A DNA stretch of 64,000 bases from Citrus sinensis. Its lineage: Eukaryota; Streptophyta; Magnoliopsida; Sapindales; Rutaceae. The stretch spans positions 31,783,501 through 31,847,500 of the forward strand of contig NC_068557.1 of NCBI RefSeq assembly GCF_022201045.2, given 5' to 3'. Shown one piece after another: positions 38,160 to 51,057 of the stretch. Both the position numbers and the translations under genes were made by a program. Under the pieces are notes generated by a model. It was not told the DNA's origin. It ran no database searches and saw only the letters and a program-made list of their open reading frames with translations. Position 1 is the stretch's first letter; each line of letters starts with the position of its first letter.

Positions 38160-41125
38160 CTATTGGCAAAGCTGCTCAACTGCTGTCACAATCTGGGCAG
38201 GTTGAACCACAGTCCATTCCTCCAATGTGCCGGCATATGGAGTTGGCACGTCCTGTGATGATAAGCATACAATAGGAGCATCCAAGTAATCATGGAAATT
38301 CTCAGTGATAGCTGCAGTTAAACTAGCACCAATTCCACCAGTCCGCATGCACTCCTCCACAATCAGTACACGATGTGTCTTTTTAATTGAATTTCCAATG
38401 GTATAAAGATCAAATGGTTTCAATGACCTGATGTCAATAACCTCAGGATCATACCCTTTGTTTACCAAAGTTTTAGCAGCTTGCATCACATGATACCTCA
38501 TTCGAGAATAGGTTAAAATAGTGACATGCTCCCCAGGCCTAACCATCTCAGCTTCCTCAAGATTACAAATGTATTCCTCATCTGGAATCCTTTCCTTGAG
38601 GTTGTAAAGCAACACATGCTCGAAAAGTATAACTGGGTTCTCACTTCGGATTGCAGCTTTCATCAAGCCCTTGGCATTGTATGGGGTCGAGCATGCCACC
38701 ATTTGAATTCCAGGGATTGATTGAAAATATGACTCAAGGCGTTGGGAATGCTCAGCTCCAAGTTGTCGGCCAACTCCACCAGGTCCACGGATAACTATTG
38801 GTATGGTAAACTGCCCACCAGAAGTATAGTGGAGCATACCACAGTTGTTGGAGATCTGGTTGAAAGCTAAAAGAAGAAATCCCATGTTCATTCCTTCAAC
38901 AATTGGCCTCAAGCCAGTCATGGCAGCCCCAATGCCCATACCAGTGAAAGAGTTCTCAGCAATAGGGGTGTCAAGAACCCTGAGATCCCCATACTTATCA
39001 GCCAGGCCTTTGGTCACTTTGTACGAACCCCCATAGTGACCAACATCTTCACCCATGACACATACATGTGGATCTCTGTCCATTTCTTCTTCCAAGCCTT
39101 CTCGTAGAGCTTCAAAAAGTAAAAGTTCGTGCCTGAGAAGAGAATACATAACCACTTAACCATATGCTCAACGAGTGTGTTTGGAAACAATACACTGGCA
39201 CAAATTAACTAAAGATAATGGCTGCTAAAATGCTCTCAATGCAAGTCCATTCAGCCAATATATTCCCATTGAAAATTATTTTAGTTAATACCTAAACAAG
39301 ACTCTCGGACGAAAAAGATAACAACAGCGTTATATAGCACACACTTTAGAACAAATATTTATCCAGCTGATCTGGTTTTATATATGGATAACTTTGAATA
39401 ACTAGGAAAATCAGCGGCACTGCACACATGGAAAAAGTTCAACACAGCTCCAGAAAAACCAAAGCCACAGACTGAGGAAAGAATAATTATTCGGCATTTA
39501 ATGAGAAACATACATCAATTAAAAGCAGAATCCCATAACAGTTAACCACTTTTTCTGTTAAATAGCTTGATCTTGATCAATGCTGATCAAGCAACAGACA
39601 TTTTCTTTATTCTTTTTCTACATAATAGCACTACATAGTTTGAGATCTGCAGACTCATTATCTAACAGATACACCACCACCACCACCACCACCACCAAAT
39701 GACAGACCCTTTTAGGTGGTAACAATTTGTTAGAAGTAAACATATAAGGCATAAGGAGTATTGAATGGCAAAGAAATGTTTAGCATTGTAAAATTCTTGA
39801 GATTACATATAAGGCATACAGAGTATTGAATGGCAAAGAAATGTTTTGCATTGTAAAATTCTTGAGATTAATTTTATTTCCCAAATAAAACTGAGGTTTG
39901 AATAAATTAGAAGGTGTACAGAGTATTGTACAGTTCATATAACTAAAGGAAAAGGCATCGAACTTTTTCGGATACAACTCAACTGCTAACTTTTCTTTCT
40001 ATTTATGTCAAGAATTTCTACCTAAACAAAAATGGGGCTCTGGGTTGATACTGAAAATTCTGGATTGCTTTCTATTGTTGAGGATTGTTCTGGTGAAGAA
40101 AGCCTAGTTTTCAGATAAATCCTAGATTAGGAAATGCTTGTTAAGCAATTTGAAAAGGTTAAGATATTCTTTCCCTAGCTGATCCTAGATGATATGGACT
40201 GTGTGTTCACTCTTTGTGAATCTCCCATACTATTAGAGCAATTTTCTTTGGTACCCGTATATTTAAATAAAAGGATTCTTTCAAACTAAAGAAACCATAG
40301 GTATAGAAGAGCAAAATTGGATTAAAAGAGACAGCTGGGTGTAAAAGTAGACCAAGACACATAATAATACAGTACATAAAGGAAAGTGAGAGTGAGTTAG
40401 CAATTAAACAAACACTTCTAGAGTTCAATGTCATCTTGAAATTATCACCAGTTCTTATATGATAGTGAATTTTAAATAAACAATATAACTTGATAAAAAT
40501 TTTATGGTTACAAAAGAAAGCTACTTTGAGGCATAAATCAGTAATTAAAGAAAACATTAATGGAATAAGAGATTTACATATACAAGATACACACGTGTAG
40601 TTAAAATAACAGAAAACATGATTATAGAGAATTAGAAATAACACATTTAGCCAAAGAAAAGAACTATACCCTTGCTTTGATGCCGAAGTAGAAGCTGCCG
40701 AATCAGCCTTCGTCTAATAAAATAAACGACGCAAATTCAGAACCAAAAAATAATTGAAATTTAAAATAAAATAAAATAAAGCGAGAGCAATGAAGTAATA
40801 ACTGCAACTGCATTAGTGATCAACTGTTGAGTCCTCCGGGATCTTTGATTCGAGCCTAAGTTGACGCTTCCATCAGATCTGACAACTAAGAACCATGGTT
40901 TCCGTCCTGAATCAATCACGAAACAACATGCATTAGCCGAATTTATAATTCAAAACAACAGGCAATTCAATTCAAACTTAATATCAAAAGTTGATACACG
41001 AGACTGAAAGGCGTGACTGAACCTGAGAGAGATCTGCGAGTTGAGAGCTGGAACTTCTTAGAATCGAAGCAATTGGACGGTGATAAAGCCGTTGCAGCTC
41101 CCACGCCCTGGAAAATTGCAGCCAT
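38160..41125 (-). CDS. Plastid pyruvate dehydrogenase E1 component, beta subunit
   Basis: Beta half of the thiamine-diphosphate-dependent E1 of plastid PDH, which makes acetyl-CoA for fatty acid synthesis in the stroma. Four exons: 41125-41023, 40906-40803, 40713-40670 and 39132-38160. All have GT-AG ends and joins that keep the frame, for 407 residues. Exons 1-2 encode a Ser/Arg-rich transit peptide ([14 protein letters not shown] ...). The mature part begins near [19 protein letters not shown]. Signatures are [37 protein letters not shown] (transketolase pyrimidine-binding domain), [16 protein letters not shown], and a C-terminal domain ending [12 protein letters not shown]. Sequence matches Arabidopsis At2g34590/At1g30120. 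Intron 3 (1.5 kb) holds a CCA microsatellite and a 65-bp tandem duplication. Confidence 0.95.
39671..39697. repeat. (CCA)n microsatellite in PDH intron 3
   Basis: About eight to nine ACC units on the plus strand (GGT on the transcribed strand), inside the intron. Confidence 0.9.
39740..39869. repeat. 65-bp tandem duplication in PDH intron 3
   Basis: Two units starting ACATATAAGGCAT at 39740 and 39805 differ at only a few positions (for example AAGGAG versus ACAGAG). Confidence 0.9.
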
Positions 41126-43757
41126 TGGATTCGATTCGATTCGATTTGACGAACTGCGAGAGGTTTTTCTTATTAACTGAAAGAAGGAAATGGCGAAAAG
41201 AAATTGAATGTTTGTTTAAAATTTATATTGGAAAAATGGGCGGAGAAATTGAGGCAAGCAAGCTTGTGTGTTTATGAGCTGCTTTACGTTGCTCTCGTTT
41301 TCGGCGATTTAATTGAAGCCACTATCACAGAGGTGAGCTACCGCGTGTTAACATAGTTTCTATCGCGATTTCTCTTTATATGCTGCGGACTAATAGGAAG
41401 TGGACACGTCAAAGTCTAAGGGTTATTACGTCAATTCATAGAATTTTTGAAATTATGAATTTACGTTATAGCCCTTCTGTATGAAGGAACATTTTACAAG
41501 CAAAGCTCCGACTCGCTGATTCAGTGCTTTGTGGGTTTGGAGGGTGTGGATGATGGATCGTTTGGTGGCCCAACTTGAACAACCCTGACAAGCGGCATGC
41601 ATGTTAGCGAGAGAATTGTCGGGAGCGTCCGGGACTCCACTAGTGCTTTGTAATCATCGGCAGCGCTTAACTTATATTTGCTGTAAGTAACATTCCGAGA
41701 AAATGAATCGTTGGATTCCTCAATTTGCATATCCAACGGCTGTGATGAAAGTTAACGCAAAATTAGGTTCAGGTACTGACTGGAAATTCATTTTTAAAAA
41801 CAAAAGAATGACAACCTACTAAAACGGTTGTCGAAAAAACCAAGCTAAGGGGTTAGTCGGTAATGATAATTTTAGAGGGAAATGATGAGTGACGAGCGGT
41901 CAGCTGGATATTCTAAAAAATTCAAGACAGAAAGTACAGTAATTAGGTTTTGAAAGAGGGAAAGCAATAGAAGCAGCAAACGAGATAACCAAATTCCTAT
42001 TTCATTTTTTCAGATCACAAATTGGGGAAACCAAAAAAATTGCAGCACCACTTGTCAAAAAAAAAATAAAAATTGCAGCACCATAAAATCGAAGGTAGAG
42101 GCGCTGGAATGTCACAGAAAATGCTAAAATTTGAAGCATCATCTTGTCAAGTTGTCTTCACCATATATTTTCCCTCACATCATTCATTGTTATGGGTGGG
42201 TCGTTATTATTGGAACACGGTGATTTGGAAAATTCCCAGAATTGATCCTGATAAAAGTATGACAGCAAAATGAGCATGGGTTACGGCTGTAAGCGAAGTT
42301 TAGTGAAGGGCGCATATCAAGGGTTAGGAATGAAAGGATGAAAGTAGGAAATTGGTTAAGTTTATTTTAGTGGAAAGGTAAAATGTTAAGGAGATGGAAA
42401 GAAATGACAGAGCAAATTGAACCGGCTATAATGAGAAACGCCTGAGATTGACTTTGCCGTTGATCCATTTTGCAACTGATTTCCAACCGGTTTCAACAAG
42501 TTTTTATTACTGTCCCAAATTGACACGTGTTGCGCTTACATCAGTTAATTGATCATGTCAATTATGTTTCTTACATAAATTGTAACGTAAGCTTACCCGT
42601 AATCATCAATCATTAAACTATATTTAGTTCTGATAAACCTACGTTTACTTTTTCTTATGATTAGATCCTCCATCATTATTGTATCACTTCAGATCAACTC
42701 TTTCAAATAATTTGGACATCAATTTTTCAATTCATTTAGTATTTGTATCTCACATCAGTTGGTTAATCAGCAATAATTTTTATGAATAGCTTGAAATACC
42801 TCCAAAGTACAAAATATTTGAAAATATACATATGTTTAGTTTAGTAAGTTTATGATTTTTTTTTATTGTCTGTGATTAGTTTAATTTGAAATCTCAATTT
42901 AGTGTTATATAGACAAAAACACTTTGTAGCTAATGAAAATATTTGTATAGATTATATGATATTTTTATTCAACCAATCATATTGTCTACACTTTTTTTTA
43001 TTCAACCAATCACACTGTCCACACTTATTTTTTTTTTATATATATTTATCAACACTTAGGATGTTACAATTAAAATTAAAATTTAGTTAAAAAATACATT
43101 TTATCTAATAACTACCCATCAAAATATTGTTAAAGTATAAGCATAGAAATGAGATCAATTTTTTATATAATAACATCTTAAGGAATTTTGAAGTTATAAT
43201 GGGATGTAATTTATTTGAGGGGGGTTGAACGTGAGCAACCACACTCACTTTACCATTTCTATATATTTAAGAATTTCAAATATTCTAATATATCATATTT
43301 AACATTCAACGCGTTTCTTCAAATAAAATTATTACTAGTTTTAAAGTTAACTCCATCATTTGTTTTAATTGTGTTGATAACTGATCGACTCCTAGCACAA
43401 TAACGTGGATCATAACTAAAACATTAAATTCCTGAGCCTATTGAGTAATGCTAACCCATGCTTAGATCAAGAATTCAAGCCCTACTAGAATGAGAGAGAA
43501 ATCAGCCTTATAATGCTCGTTAAAAATGAAATTTTTACCCGAAGCCCTGTGATTATTGACTAATTTTACAATTTTGGAGACTGTTGTACAAGTTTTCTCA
43601 AAGGCCTAACATAAAATATTTAAATGCAAACTCCGAGGACCTTACGGAAAAGAGCCAGCCTGTCCCTCGTTAGCGGTTAGACAGTGGCCACAACCACAAA
43701 TCAAAAAGCAAGCAAACCTCGTAACGACCGACCATCAAGCGCCAAAACGACAACGGA
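41126..43757. other. Intergenic between two divergent genes
   Basis: Contains the PDH E1-beta promoter side (left) and the DUF1365 promoter side (right). A GC-richer patch at about 41490-41740 carries a 71-codon minus-strand frame without recognisable domain; I do not call it. The rest is AT-rich with no gene seen. Confidence 0.5.
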
Positions 43758-45814
43758 ATGGAAATAATGTATCTTCTCTGCTCAATTTTGTCCACAGCTT
43801 TCACTTCCCTCGCTCTCTCTCTGCTCCTCCCATTCCGCACGCTCCTTCGCCGCCGGTGTCCTCCACGCGCATCGTCTTCCTACTCATCAGATCCTGTCTC
43901 TTTGTATGAAGGCACCGTCTGGCACGACCGCCGCCGCCCTGTCCGACACTCTTTCAAGTACCCCGTGCGGTACGCGCTCTTCGACCTCGACCATGCGCCT
44001 CAGGCGCCGCCCGACCATCTCTCCGCTGGCGAAGCTCGCCGAGTCGCCGAGACGAATGGACCAGTGTACATTTAAAATTTATCTCATACATGGTTCAGCA
44101 ATTTCCATCATTCATAAATGTGTTCATCTCATAAAAAGATAAAAAGTTGCAAACTCTGATGCATTGATAACGCAATTCAGTTCGTTAATAAATGAACAAA
44201 TCTGTCTTGTAAAACTTCTTCTTCTAATTGTTATTTGTAATGTAATTCTTTTTTTCTATTTGAACTAGAATTTTCTTTTCATTGTTTCCGAAATTGAGTA
44301 CGTTACGTGCATGCATTGTGCAGCTTACTCTTAACAATACCTCCAAGTGTAGGATACGAACAGAATCCTTTGAGTTTGTATTATTGCTATGACGTGGAAG
44401 GCTCTACTCAGTGTTTGAAGAAGTGTATAGCTGAGGTCTGTCAATTCTGTTCTTTATTGTATGTGAAATGTGCTTTAGTGTTTTTGAAGTCCTAAGATTT
44501 TGTATTAGATTTCAATCTAACTGATGATGGAGGCTACATGGTTTCCACTGACAGCATTGGTGGTTTCTGTTTTCTAAGGTAACTAATACACCGTGGGGCG
44601 AAAGAGTAACATTTGTTTTCAATCCAAAATCTGATCTAGTGGCAAAACCATTACATGTCAGTCCTTTCATGGTAGGTTTCTTTAATTATTTGCTCTAGTC
44701 TTTGTTTTCTTTTGTGCCACTGTGTTATCCCACAGATGATTCCTTTAGAAGTTTTATATGATATTTGGAATTAGATTGATAAAAAAAACTTCTATTGTAT
44801 TATTTTGATTTATGTCTCGGTGTGACTTCTCCATTACCTGGGATACTCACCAGGAAAATTACAGCCTTTCTTTTTGCAAATCTTTGTTTTAGTTCTAAGG
44901 AGTCCCTTACTAAGCAAGCAACCAATTGCAAAAAAATTTTCAGGATATGCATGGAAATTGGAGCATCAGGGCAAATGCTCCTGGGGAGAATCTACTTGTT
45001 GAAATTTCAGTTCAACACCCTGAGCTTGGTGACTATTTTGTTGCTACCTTGAAAGCCAAAAGGGTCTCCTCGCAGTTGATGTCTGATCAGGACATGTTCT
45101 TCTGGTTGATGCCTCACAAGGTTGCTTTCTGGATATATTGGCATGTAAGTGTGTTTGAGACATTGTTAAAGGTGTATTGCACTAAGAAATTTGAAAAGGT
45201 AATATCTACTAAGAGTCCTGAAAAGAATAATTAAAACTGTAATTCACACTTAACAAATTTGTGTTTGTTGATTTGGGTGCCATAGGATCTTAAGTGCACT
45301 AGAGCATTGGGTTAAGAACCATAAGTAATTCCAAAAGCATAAGAGAACTTCGTGATTAGGGATTTGGGCTAATTACCTTTCTAATACTTTTCATCCAGAA
45401 TGGTGAAGATACCTGCATCTCTTGTTTCCAGAGAACTTTATGTTGACTTATAAAATCGATCCATCATTTTGGCCAATTCTACCTCAAGAGTTTGCATAAT
45501 TTGTGAAATTAAAGAAATTGATCATTCCGTCTTTGCATTGAAATCATATAAATGCCCCTCTATTGTCTTTTTTTTTCCAGGCACTGAAGCTATGGTGGAA
45601 AAATGTTGCATTTATTCAACATCCAAGGTATACTAATCCACTATATAGGAAGGAAGCTTTGGTTCGTGATCAGAAACTCCAGTGCTGTCCAGCGGCCGGA
45701 TGGGACAATGATAACCATTTACAAGTTGATGGCAGCTGCCCAAGATATCTGTTTGACAGAAATAATGGGGATCATCGGTTTGCATGGAGAAATGCTAAGT
45801 GGCCTTGGTATTAA
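43758..45814 (+). CDS. DUF1365 family protein, five exons
   Basis: Exons 43758-44065, 44324-44435, 44579-44671, 44944-45144 and 45581-45814, all GT-AG and frame-consistent, give 315 residues. The N-terminus has a hydrophobic helix (LLCSILSTAFTSLALSLLLP) then Arg-rich sequence, suggesting a signal anchor or organelle targeting. DUF1365 hallmarks follow: SLYEGTVWHDRRRPVRHSF with KYPVRYALFDLD; PPSVGYEQNPLSLYYCYD; NTPWGERVTFVF; KPLHVSPFMDMHGNW; HKVAFWIYWHALKLWWKNV; FIQHPRYTNPLY. In bacteria DUF1365 genes often sit beside an FAD amine oxidase and cyclopropane-fatty-acid synthase, so a lipid role is possible, but function is unknown. The fifth exon ends in its own stop (WPWY) and is duplicated 488 bases downstream, so the 3' end used in the mRNA is uncertain. 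Confidence 0.85.
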
Positions 45815-46394
45815 AAAATATGTGTAAGACTCATGTTTTCTGGTCTGATTTAAGGAGATGCATCATTCAATGGCCTTCTATTAATTACAATCTGTTACCG
45901 ATATATATCGATATATGACAGAACTTTATGTTTGACTTATAAAATCGATCCATCATTTTGGCCAATTCTACCTCAATAGTTTGCATAATTTGTGAAATTA
46001 AAGAAATTGATCATTCCGTCTTTGCATTGAAAACATATAAATGCCCCTCTATTGTCTTTTTTTTCCAGGCACTGAAGCTATGGTGGAAAAATGTTGCATT
46101 TATTCAACATCCAAGGTATACTAATCCACTATATAGGAAGGAAGCTTTGGTTCGTGATCAGAAACTCCAGTGCTGTCCAGCGGCCGGATGGGACAATGAT
46201 AACCATTTACAAGTTGATGGCAACTGCCCAAGATATCTGTTTGACAGAAATAATGGGGATCATCGGTTCGCATGGAGAAATGCTAAGTGGCCTTGGTGTT
46301 AAAAAATATGTGTAAGACTCATGTTTTCTGGTCTGATTTAAGGAGATGCATCATTCAATGGCCTTCTATTCCATACAATCTGTTACCGATATAT
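45429..46394. repeat. Tandem duplication (about 480 bp) of the DUF1365 terminal exon with its flanks
   Basis: Unit A is about 45429-45906 and unit B about 45919-46394. Each includes the end of intron 4, the whole terminal exon and its downstream sequence. The exons (45581-45814 and 46069-46302) differ at only three bases in 234. Flanks differ by a few substitutions and 1-2 base indels. Confidence 0.95.
46069..46302 (+). CDS. Second copy of DUF1365 terminal exon (alternative or fossil exon)
   Basis: Preceded by the same T-rich acceptor (TTTTCCAG) as exon 5 and open to a stop in the same frame. Compared with copy A it has Asn for Ser (GNCP versus GSCP) and ends WPWC instead of WPWY. It can be joined to the exon 4 donor at 45144 in place of copy A without loss of frame. 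Because copy A has its own stop, copy B is read only if A is skipped. Confidence 0.55.
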   Translation, partial: ALKLWWKNVAFIQHPRYTNPLYRKEALVRDQKLQCCPAAGWDNDNHLQVDGNCPRYLFDRNNGDHRFAWRNAKWPWC

Positions 46395-47779
46395 GTGTGG
46401 TTTGCCACATATATTGCAAGCAAAATTGTTAATAAACTTAAGGGTTTGCCACTTTTAAATGATCCTTCTATTCTCTGATGAGGCAAATTACTGGTTGTAT
46501 CCTGCTATGTTACCTAATTGAAGCATGTTTATATTTGACTAAAATACTGAAATACTTTGGTGAATACATTTTCAAATTTTACACACTGTGAGGCATGAAC
46601 TAGTAACTACAGGCATACTGTGCCACCTTTGCCAATTTCACTTTTTCTTTTCCCATTTTCAGAAACAGATAAGTATATTTCTGTTAGTCTGCTTTGGATT
46701 GCTTGATATCCCAACTCTAGCTAGATTGTCTTCATTTTTTTCTTCTATATTTTTGTTATTTGGCACCTGTGAATCCCTACAGGGAAATGGTAAAATGAAT
46801 CTATTGAAAAAAAAAAAAAAAAGAGAGATAGAGAGAGAGAGACACATTTCATAGAGAAAGAAAAAAATAGTAAATTAGAAACAGAGAATTAATGTGATTA
46901 TTTGTGTGTTATTATCTGTTCTTTTGGGTTAAATTTTGGTATTTTCTTTATTGCTAGACTTTAATGTTACCAACGGATTGATTCACTGAAGAGTTGCATA
47001 CTCTGCTTGATAGTGATGCAGATTAGGAATCTCTATCCTATTTAATTTAATTTCCTTATTATCGAAGGTTTTTTGTTCTTTTTTCTTAAATAGTTTAGGA
47101 CTTAATTTTCCCTTTTATTTGTGATTTAGGATAAGTACTAATAGTATAAATAGCCCTCTTTTGTAGCTTTTGGAGGCATATGTGAGTTCAATAATATTTT
47201 CAGTTTTTAAAGCTCTCTATGAGCTCTTATGTTTAGTTAATTTTTGGCATTCTACGAAATCAAAGAGTCTTAATCCTCTAAATTCATGATATTCTTCCAA
47301 ATCAACATAAATTTAGACCGTTTCTTTATTTCGGTACTCTCAAGAATCAACGGGATATTAGAACGTTAAACTTTCGCTGTTCTTTTATTTCGGTTTTCTC
47401 AACAATCGACAACATATTAGAATGTTAAACTTTTGCTACATCAAATAGGATGATTGGGTTTGTCTTTATTTTTAAGAGAATGCCTTGAACATTTTGTAAC
47501 GAAGATGATTTCATATTTCATATGTAGTATCTACATATTTCATGCTATAAATTTTGGTAATGCATCTCCTTTTGACTCTCCTTCTCTGTGTATGTGTGTA
47601 AGGGTGCGAGTAGATGACTGTTTCAACATGAAATTGATTGTGATCAGCCATCCAGGTGCACAACAAAAGATTGAAGACCACGCATCATGATTTTTTTGTA
47701 CATGGTAAGAACCTACCCGTCCTAACTATCCTTTGAGCAAACTCACAACCCTTATCGTGCATTTACAATCAATAATAAA

Positions 47780-48530
47780 AATCGACTGGAATTGAAATGA
47801 TCTGGAATCGAATGAGGTTAGAATTGAAATAATGAATGGGAATCACAATACATTATTTACTTGAGTTATAGGAAATAGAATCAGAATGAGTTGTATTACC
47901 ATTGAGGTGTTTACTTTAACTTGGAATTAGAATGAATTCTTTTAGATTAATAAAATGCCCTCACTCAATTATTAACAACATGATGATCTTCTCTTTCGAT
48001 GAATTATCTTCTTCTCCCTGGATCAATTAGCCATTTGATCTATTTCTTCTTGTTCATCATCAACAATCTCACCATCAATAATCATCATCATTGGAGACGA
48101 TCAGAGAGGTTGACCATGACAGTGGCTTGGTTCTTCAATGAAAAGCTTGGTTCTTCGGGGATGCTACTGGTTCTTTCGATGACAGGTCGATAGCGATGTT
48201 AGTTCTTTCGATGATGATGAGCAATTGTCCAACGACAATGCTGTTGATCGTTTGCTTTGGTTCTTCAACTATTGTCTTTGCTTGGAGACTTGGAGGTGCC
48301 GGGTTAGTGGGTGAGAGAGTTAGGGGTTTACAATTTTTTTTCCATTAATATTTTTGTATTTGAATGAGGCTAATTTGAATATATTAAAAATCAAATCGGG
48401 CTGTTTGGTTAGTCCCGACTTGGGAATCAAACTCGCATTCTATAATCTCAAATTACAATGTACCCCACAATCTTGATTCCCAGTCTCACCCAAAAAATAT
48501 AAAATAAACACTATCAATGAATTCAATTTT
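47780..48530. mobile_element. Diverged MITE-like element related to the 16.7-kb one
   Basis: The left part (TGGAATTGAAATGATCTGG, then repeated GGAAT/GAATGAG words and GTGTTTACTT) resembles the left arm of the Harbinger-like element at 16729. The right part (GGGAATCAAACTCGCATTC, TTGATTCCCAGTCTC) is the inverted counterpart. The ends are eroded and I see no clear target duplication. Confidence 0.4.
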
Positions 48531-50637
48531 AAATTTTAATTCTCTAACACATGAGCGGCTACGGCACGTTATTTCATCCATGCTGCTGGATTTCTGCATA
48601 TTCAACAAACATTTTTGGTTTTGTGGTATTTCTATCTTCTGTTAGGTTTGGTTTTGACATTTATTGAACCCCATGAACTGCAATATGCTATGTTTCTTGA
48701 CGACTACTTGGACACTTCATGTTGCCAAATTTTCTCCACGTGTATCCTTTTTTCTCGTCTTACAAAATAACTCTTTTCCTTTTTGAGCATACAATCTACT
48801 TATGAAAAGCATTGAGCTACTTTCGTGCCCAATTTGAAGTACACATAATATAGAAAAATACGATACCTTTGTACCTAACTATGCTGATGAATTTACCCAA
48901 CTCCTCAGGAGCTTATTTGGTACCATTAATAATAAGATTTGAAGCCACTGAATCCACCATGAATAGAAGTTGGCTAGTTTTCCTCAGAAATAAAAATCTT
49001 GTTTCGATTGATCTGTTGAATCGTTTGTCGTAAAGTTGACACGTTTAGAATTGAGTAAAATCCAATGTCAATAAATTATCAAATCCTTTTAACTGTTTTA
49101 AGTATATACCTTCCGCCGCACAAATTAGTACGAACATCTTATCAAAATTGATACTTGAAAACATTTTTATACGTAATTTCCAGAATGAAAGGGTGCTTTG
49201 GGTTAGCACATCATAATTAAATGGTTATATAGTAAGACATAAGAGTTCGGTCGCACTATGCCATACTTAAATTTTATCTCACACAATTTATTTTATTTTC
49301 GGATAGGGACATGGCCAGGCATTTTGTATGCACATTCAAAATATGTAACCATTTTAAATAGTCGCATAACAATATAAAAACACAACGATTCTGATAATAA
49401 TTGATAATATTGATACTCCTTGGTTTTCATATTTTGAAAATAATTTCGGATAATTTTATAATTAATGCATGCTTTAGATGGCATACACTTGTTAGCGGCA
49501 GTAAAAATAACAACATAAATAATTGTTCGGGGAAATTAAGGGAAAAATCTAGAATTCGCTTTTGTTGTTGGTAAAATAATTTTTTTTAGGATGAAAATGC
49601 GTTTGATATCATTTTATAAAATAAATAAGAGTAGAAAATGTGTTTGATACCATATTCAAAATGAGTAAGGGGGGTCTACATAGTGGGCCGTAATGGTTCC
49701 ACTTGTCTTTTGTAAAATTTCAAAGCATGACTTCAAGTCTTCAAATAAGAACTTTTTTTTCTAATTTTACAAAAATGTCCTACCTCAATTTTGAAGCCAT
49801 GAAAATACACCAACTTATTTTGAAAAATTTTAACATGCTCCTAGTCTAAAAATTGACTCTTAAAATAATAAGGTTATGATAAAAACTTCAAAAGGATTAT
49901 TAATTATATGTTAGATTATTTATAAGCTACTTTTAAAAGTAACCTTAACTTCTAAAAATTGCTGTTAAAATGGACAAACTTATATAATAAACTAATTTTA
50001 AAAAATTATTAAACATTTTTTTCTAAATTTATGGAAGGGAAATAACTTTTTTCTCCTTTATAGTTTGATTCAATAACTCATTTCATCCTTGTTATTTAAA
50101 TAATAATATATTTTATCTATGTTTTTTAAACAATAGCCCAAACACCCCTCCATTAATTTACAATTAGTTTACTATTTAATTCATTGAGGCAAAATAGGAT
50201 TTTCAATTAAGGGTATACAAATTATTTTTAAATAAAACTCTCAGACATAATTAAATAATATTTAACTTTCTGCATAAAATTAGAACTTAAGAGAAACTTA
50301 ATGATAAAAAATAATAGTACTAAATAATATGTAAACTATATATTTAAGACAAAATAAAGTCAAAAACATAGATTTCATAGGTACTAGACTACTAGAGCGA
50401 GTTTTTTTTTTTGTCCTTTAATTTATCCTTTACTTTAATATGGTCAAAATAAATAAATATTCAACACTATTAACATAGACCTCTTCATTTAGATAACAAA
50501 ACACACACAAGAGATGTAAAAAGTAAAAACATAGATTTAACATACTACATAATAAAATACAATGCATTATTGTGTGTGTTTTTTATCCTTTAATTTTTCC
50601 CTGGCTTTAATATTGATAATGATCTCTAATTGAAAAA

Positions 50638-50682
<45 letters not shown>
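50638..50682. repeat. (ATT)n microsatellite
   Basis: About 15 uninterrupted ATT units. Confidence 0.95.
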
Positions 50683-50684
<2 letters not shown>

Positions 50685-51057
50685 AATTTAGTCAAGTTTA
50701 TTAAAAAAATTAATGAAAACATATGTGTGCACACACACATACACACATATGTATATCATTGATGTTATTTTTGTTTTATTAATTTATCGTTAAATTTTAA
50801 ATTTATACAAAAAGTAAGATGCTACTTAATTGTTCTTGAGATTTTTTATTTTAAAATGGTTTGTATTTATTTAATTAAAAATTTTATTTTACTCTCAATG
50901 AATTATATAATAAACTAACACGTAAAGATATTTTCTATTATTATTTACAAAATAAAAATAAAATAAATTATTATTTAAAAAATTAAAGATGAAATAGATT
51001 ATTGTATCACACTTTTATGAAGTTTGGCGTTTCAACCATAATTCTAAACAAGGCCTA

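Larger units (their letters stand above)
46395..51050. other. Intergenic AT-rich region
   Basis: No supported gene. Contains a GA-rich tract at about 46804-46862, a diverged MITE-like element at about 47780-48530 and a long ATT microsatellite at 50638-50682. Short frames such as 47999-48193 (+) fall in the MITE-like element. Confidence 0.5.

Noticed and set aside
40207..40644. 145-codon minus-strand open frame
   Set aside because: It lies wholly inside PDH intron 3, is rich in hydrophobic and Cys/Ile/Leu codons from AT-rich sequence, and has no recognisable domain.
41521..41736. 71-codon minus-strand frame near the PDH gene
   Set aside because: Composition is less AT-rich than the flanks but there is no domain, no clear promoter and no splice partner.
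45603..46315. Alternative-frame 74-codon ORFs over the DUF1365 terminal exons
   Set aside because: They are out of frame with exon 4 and only mirror the real exon frame.
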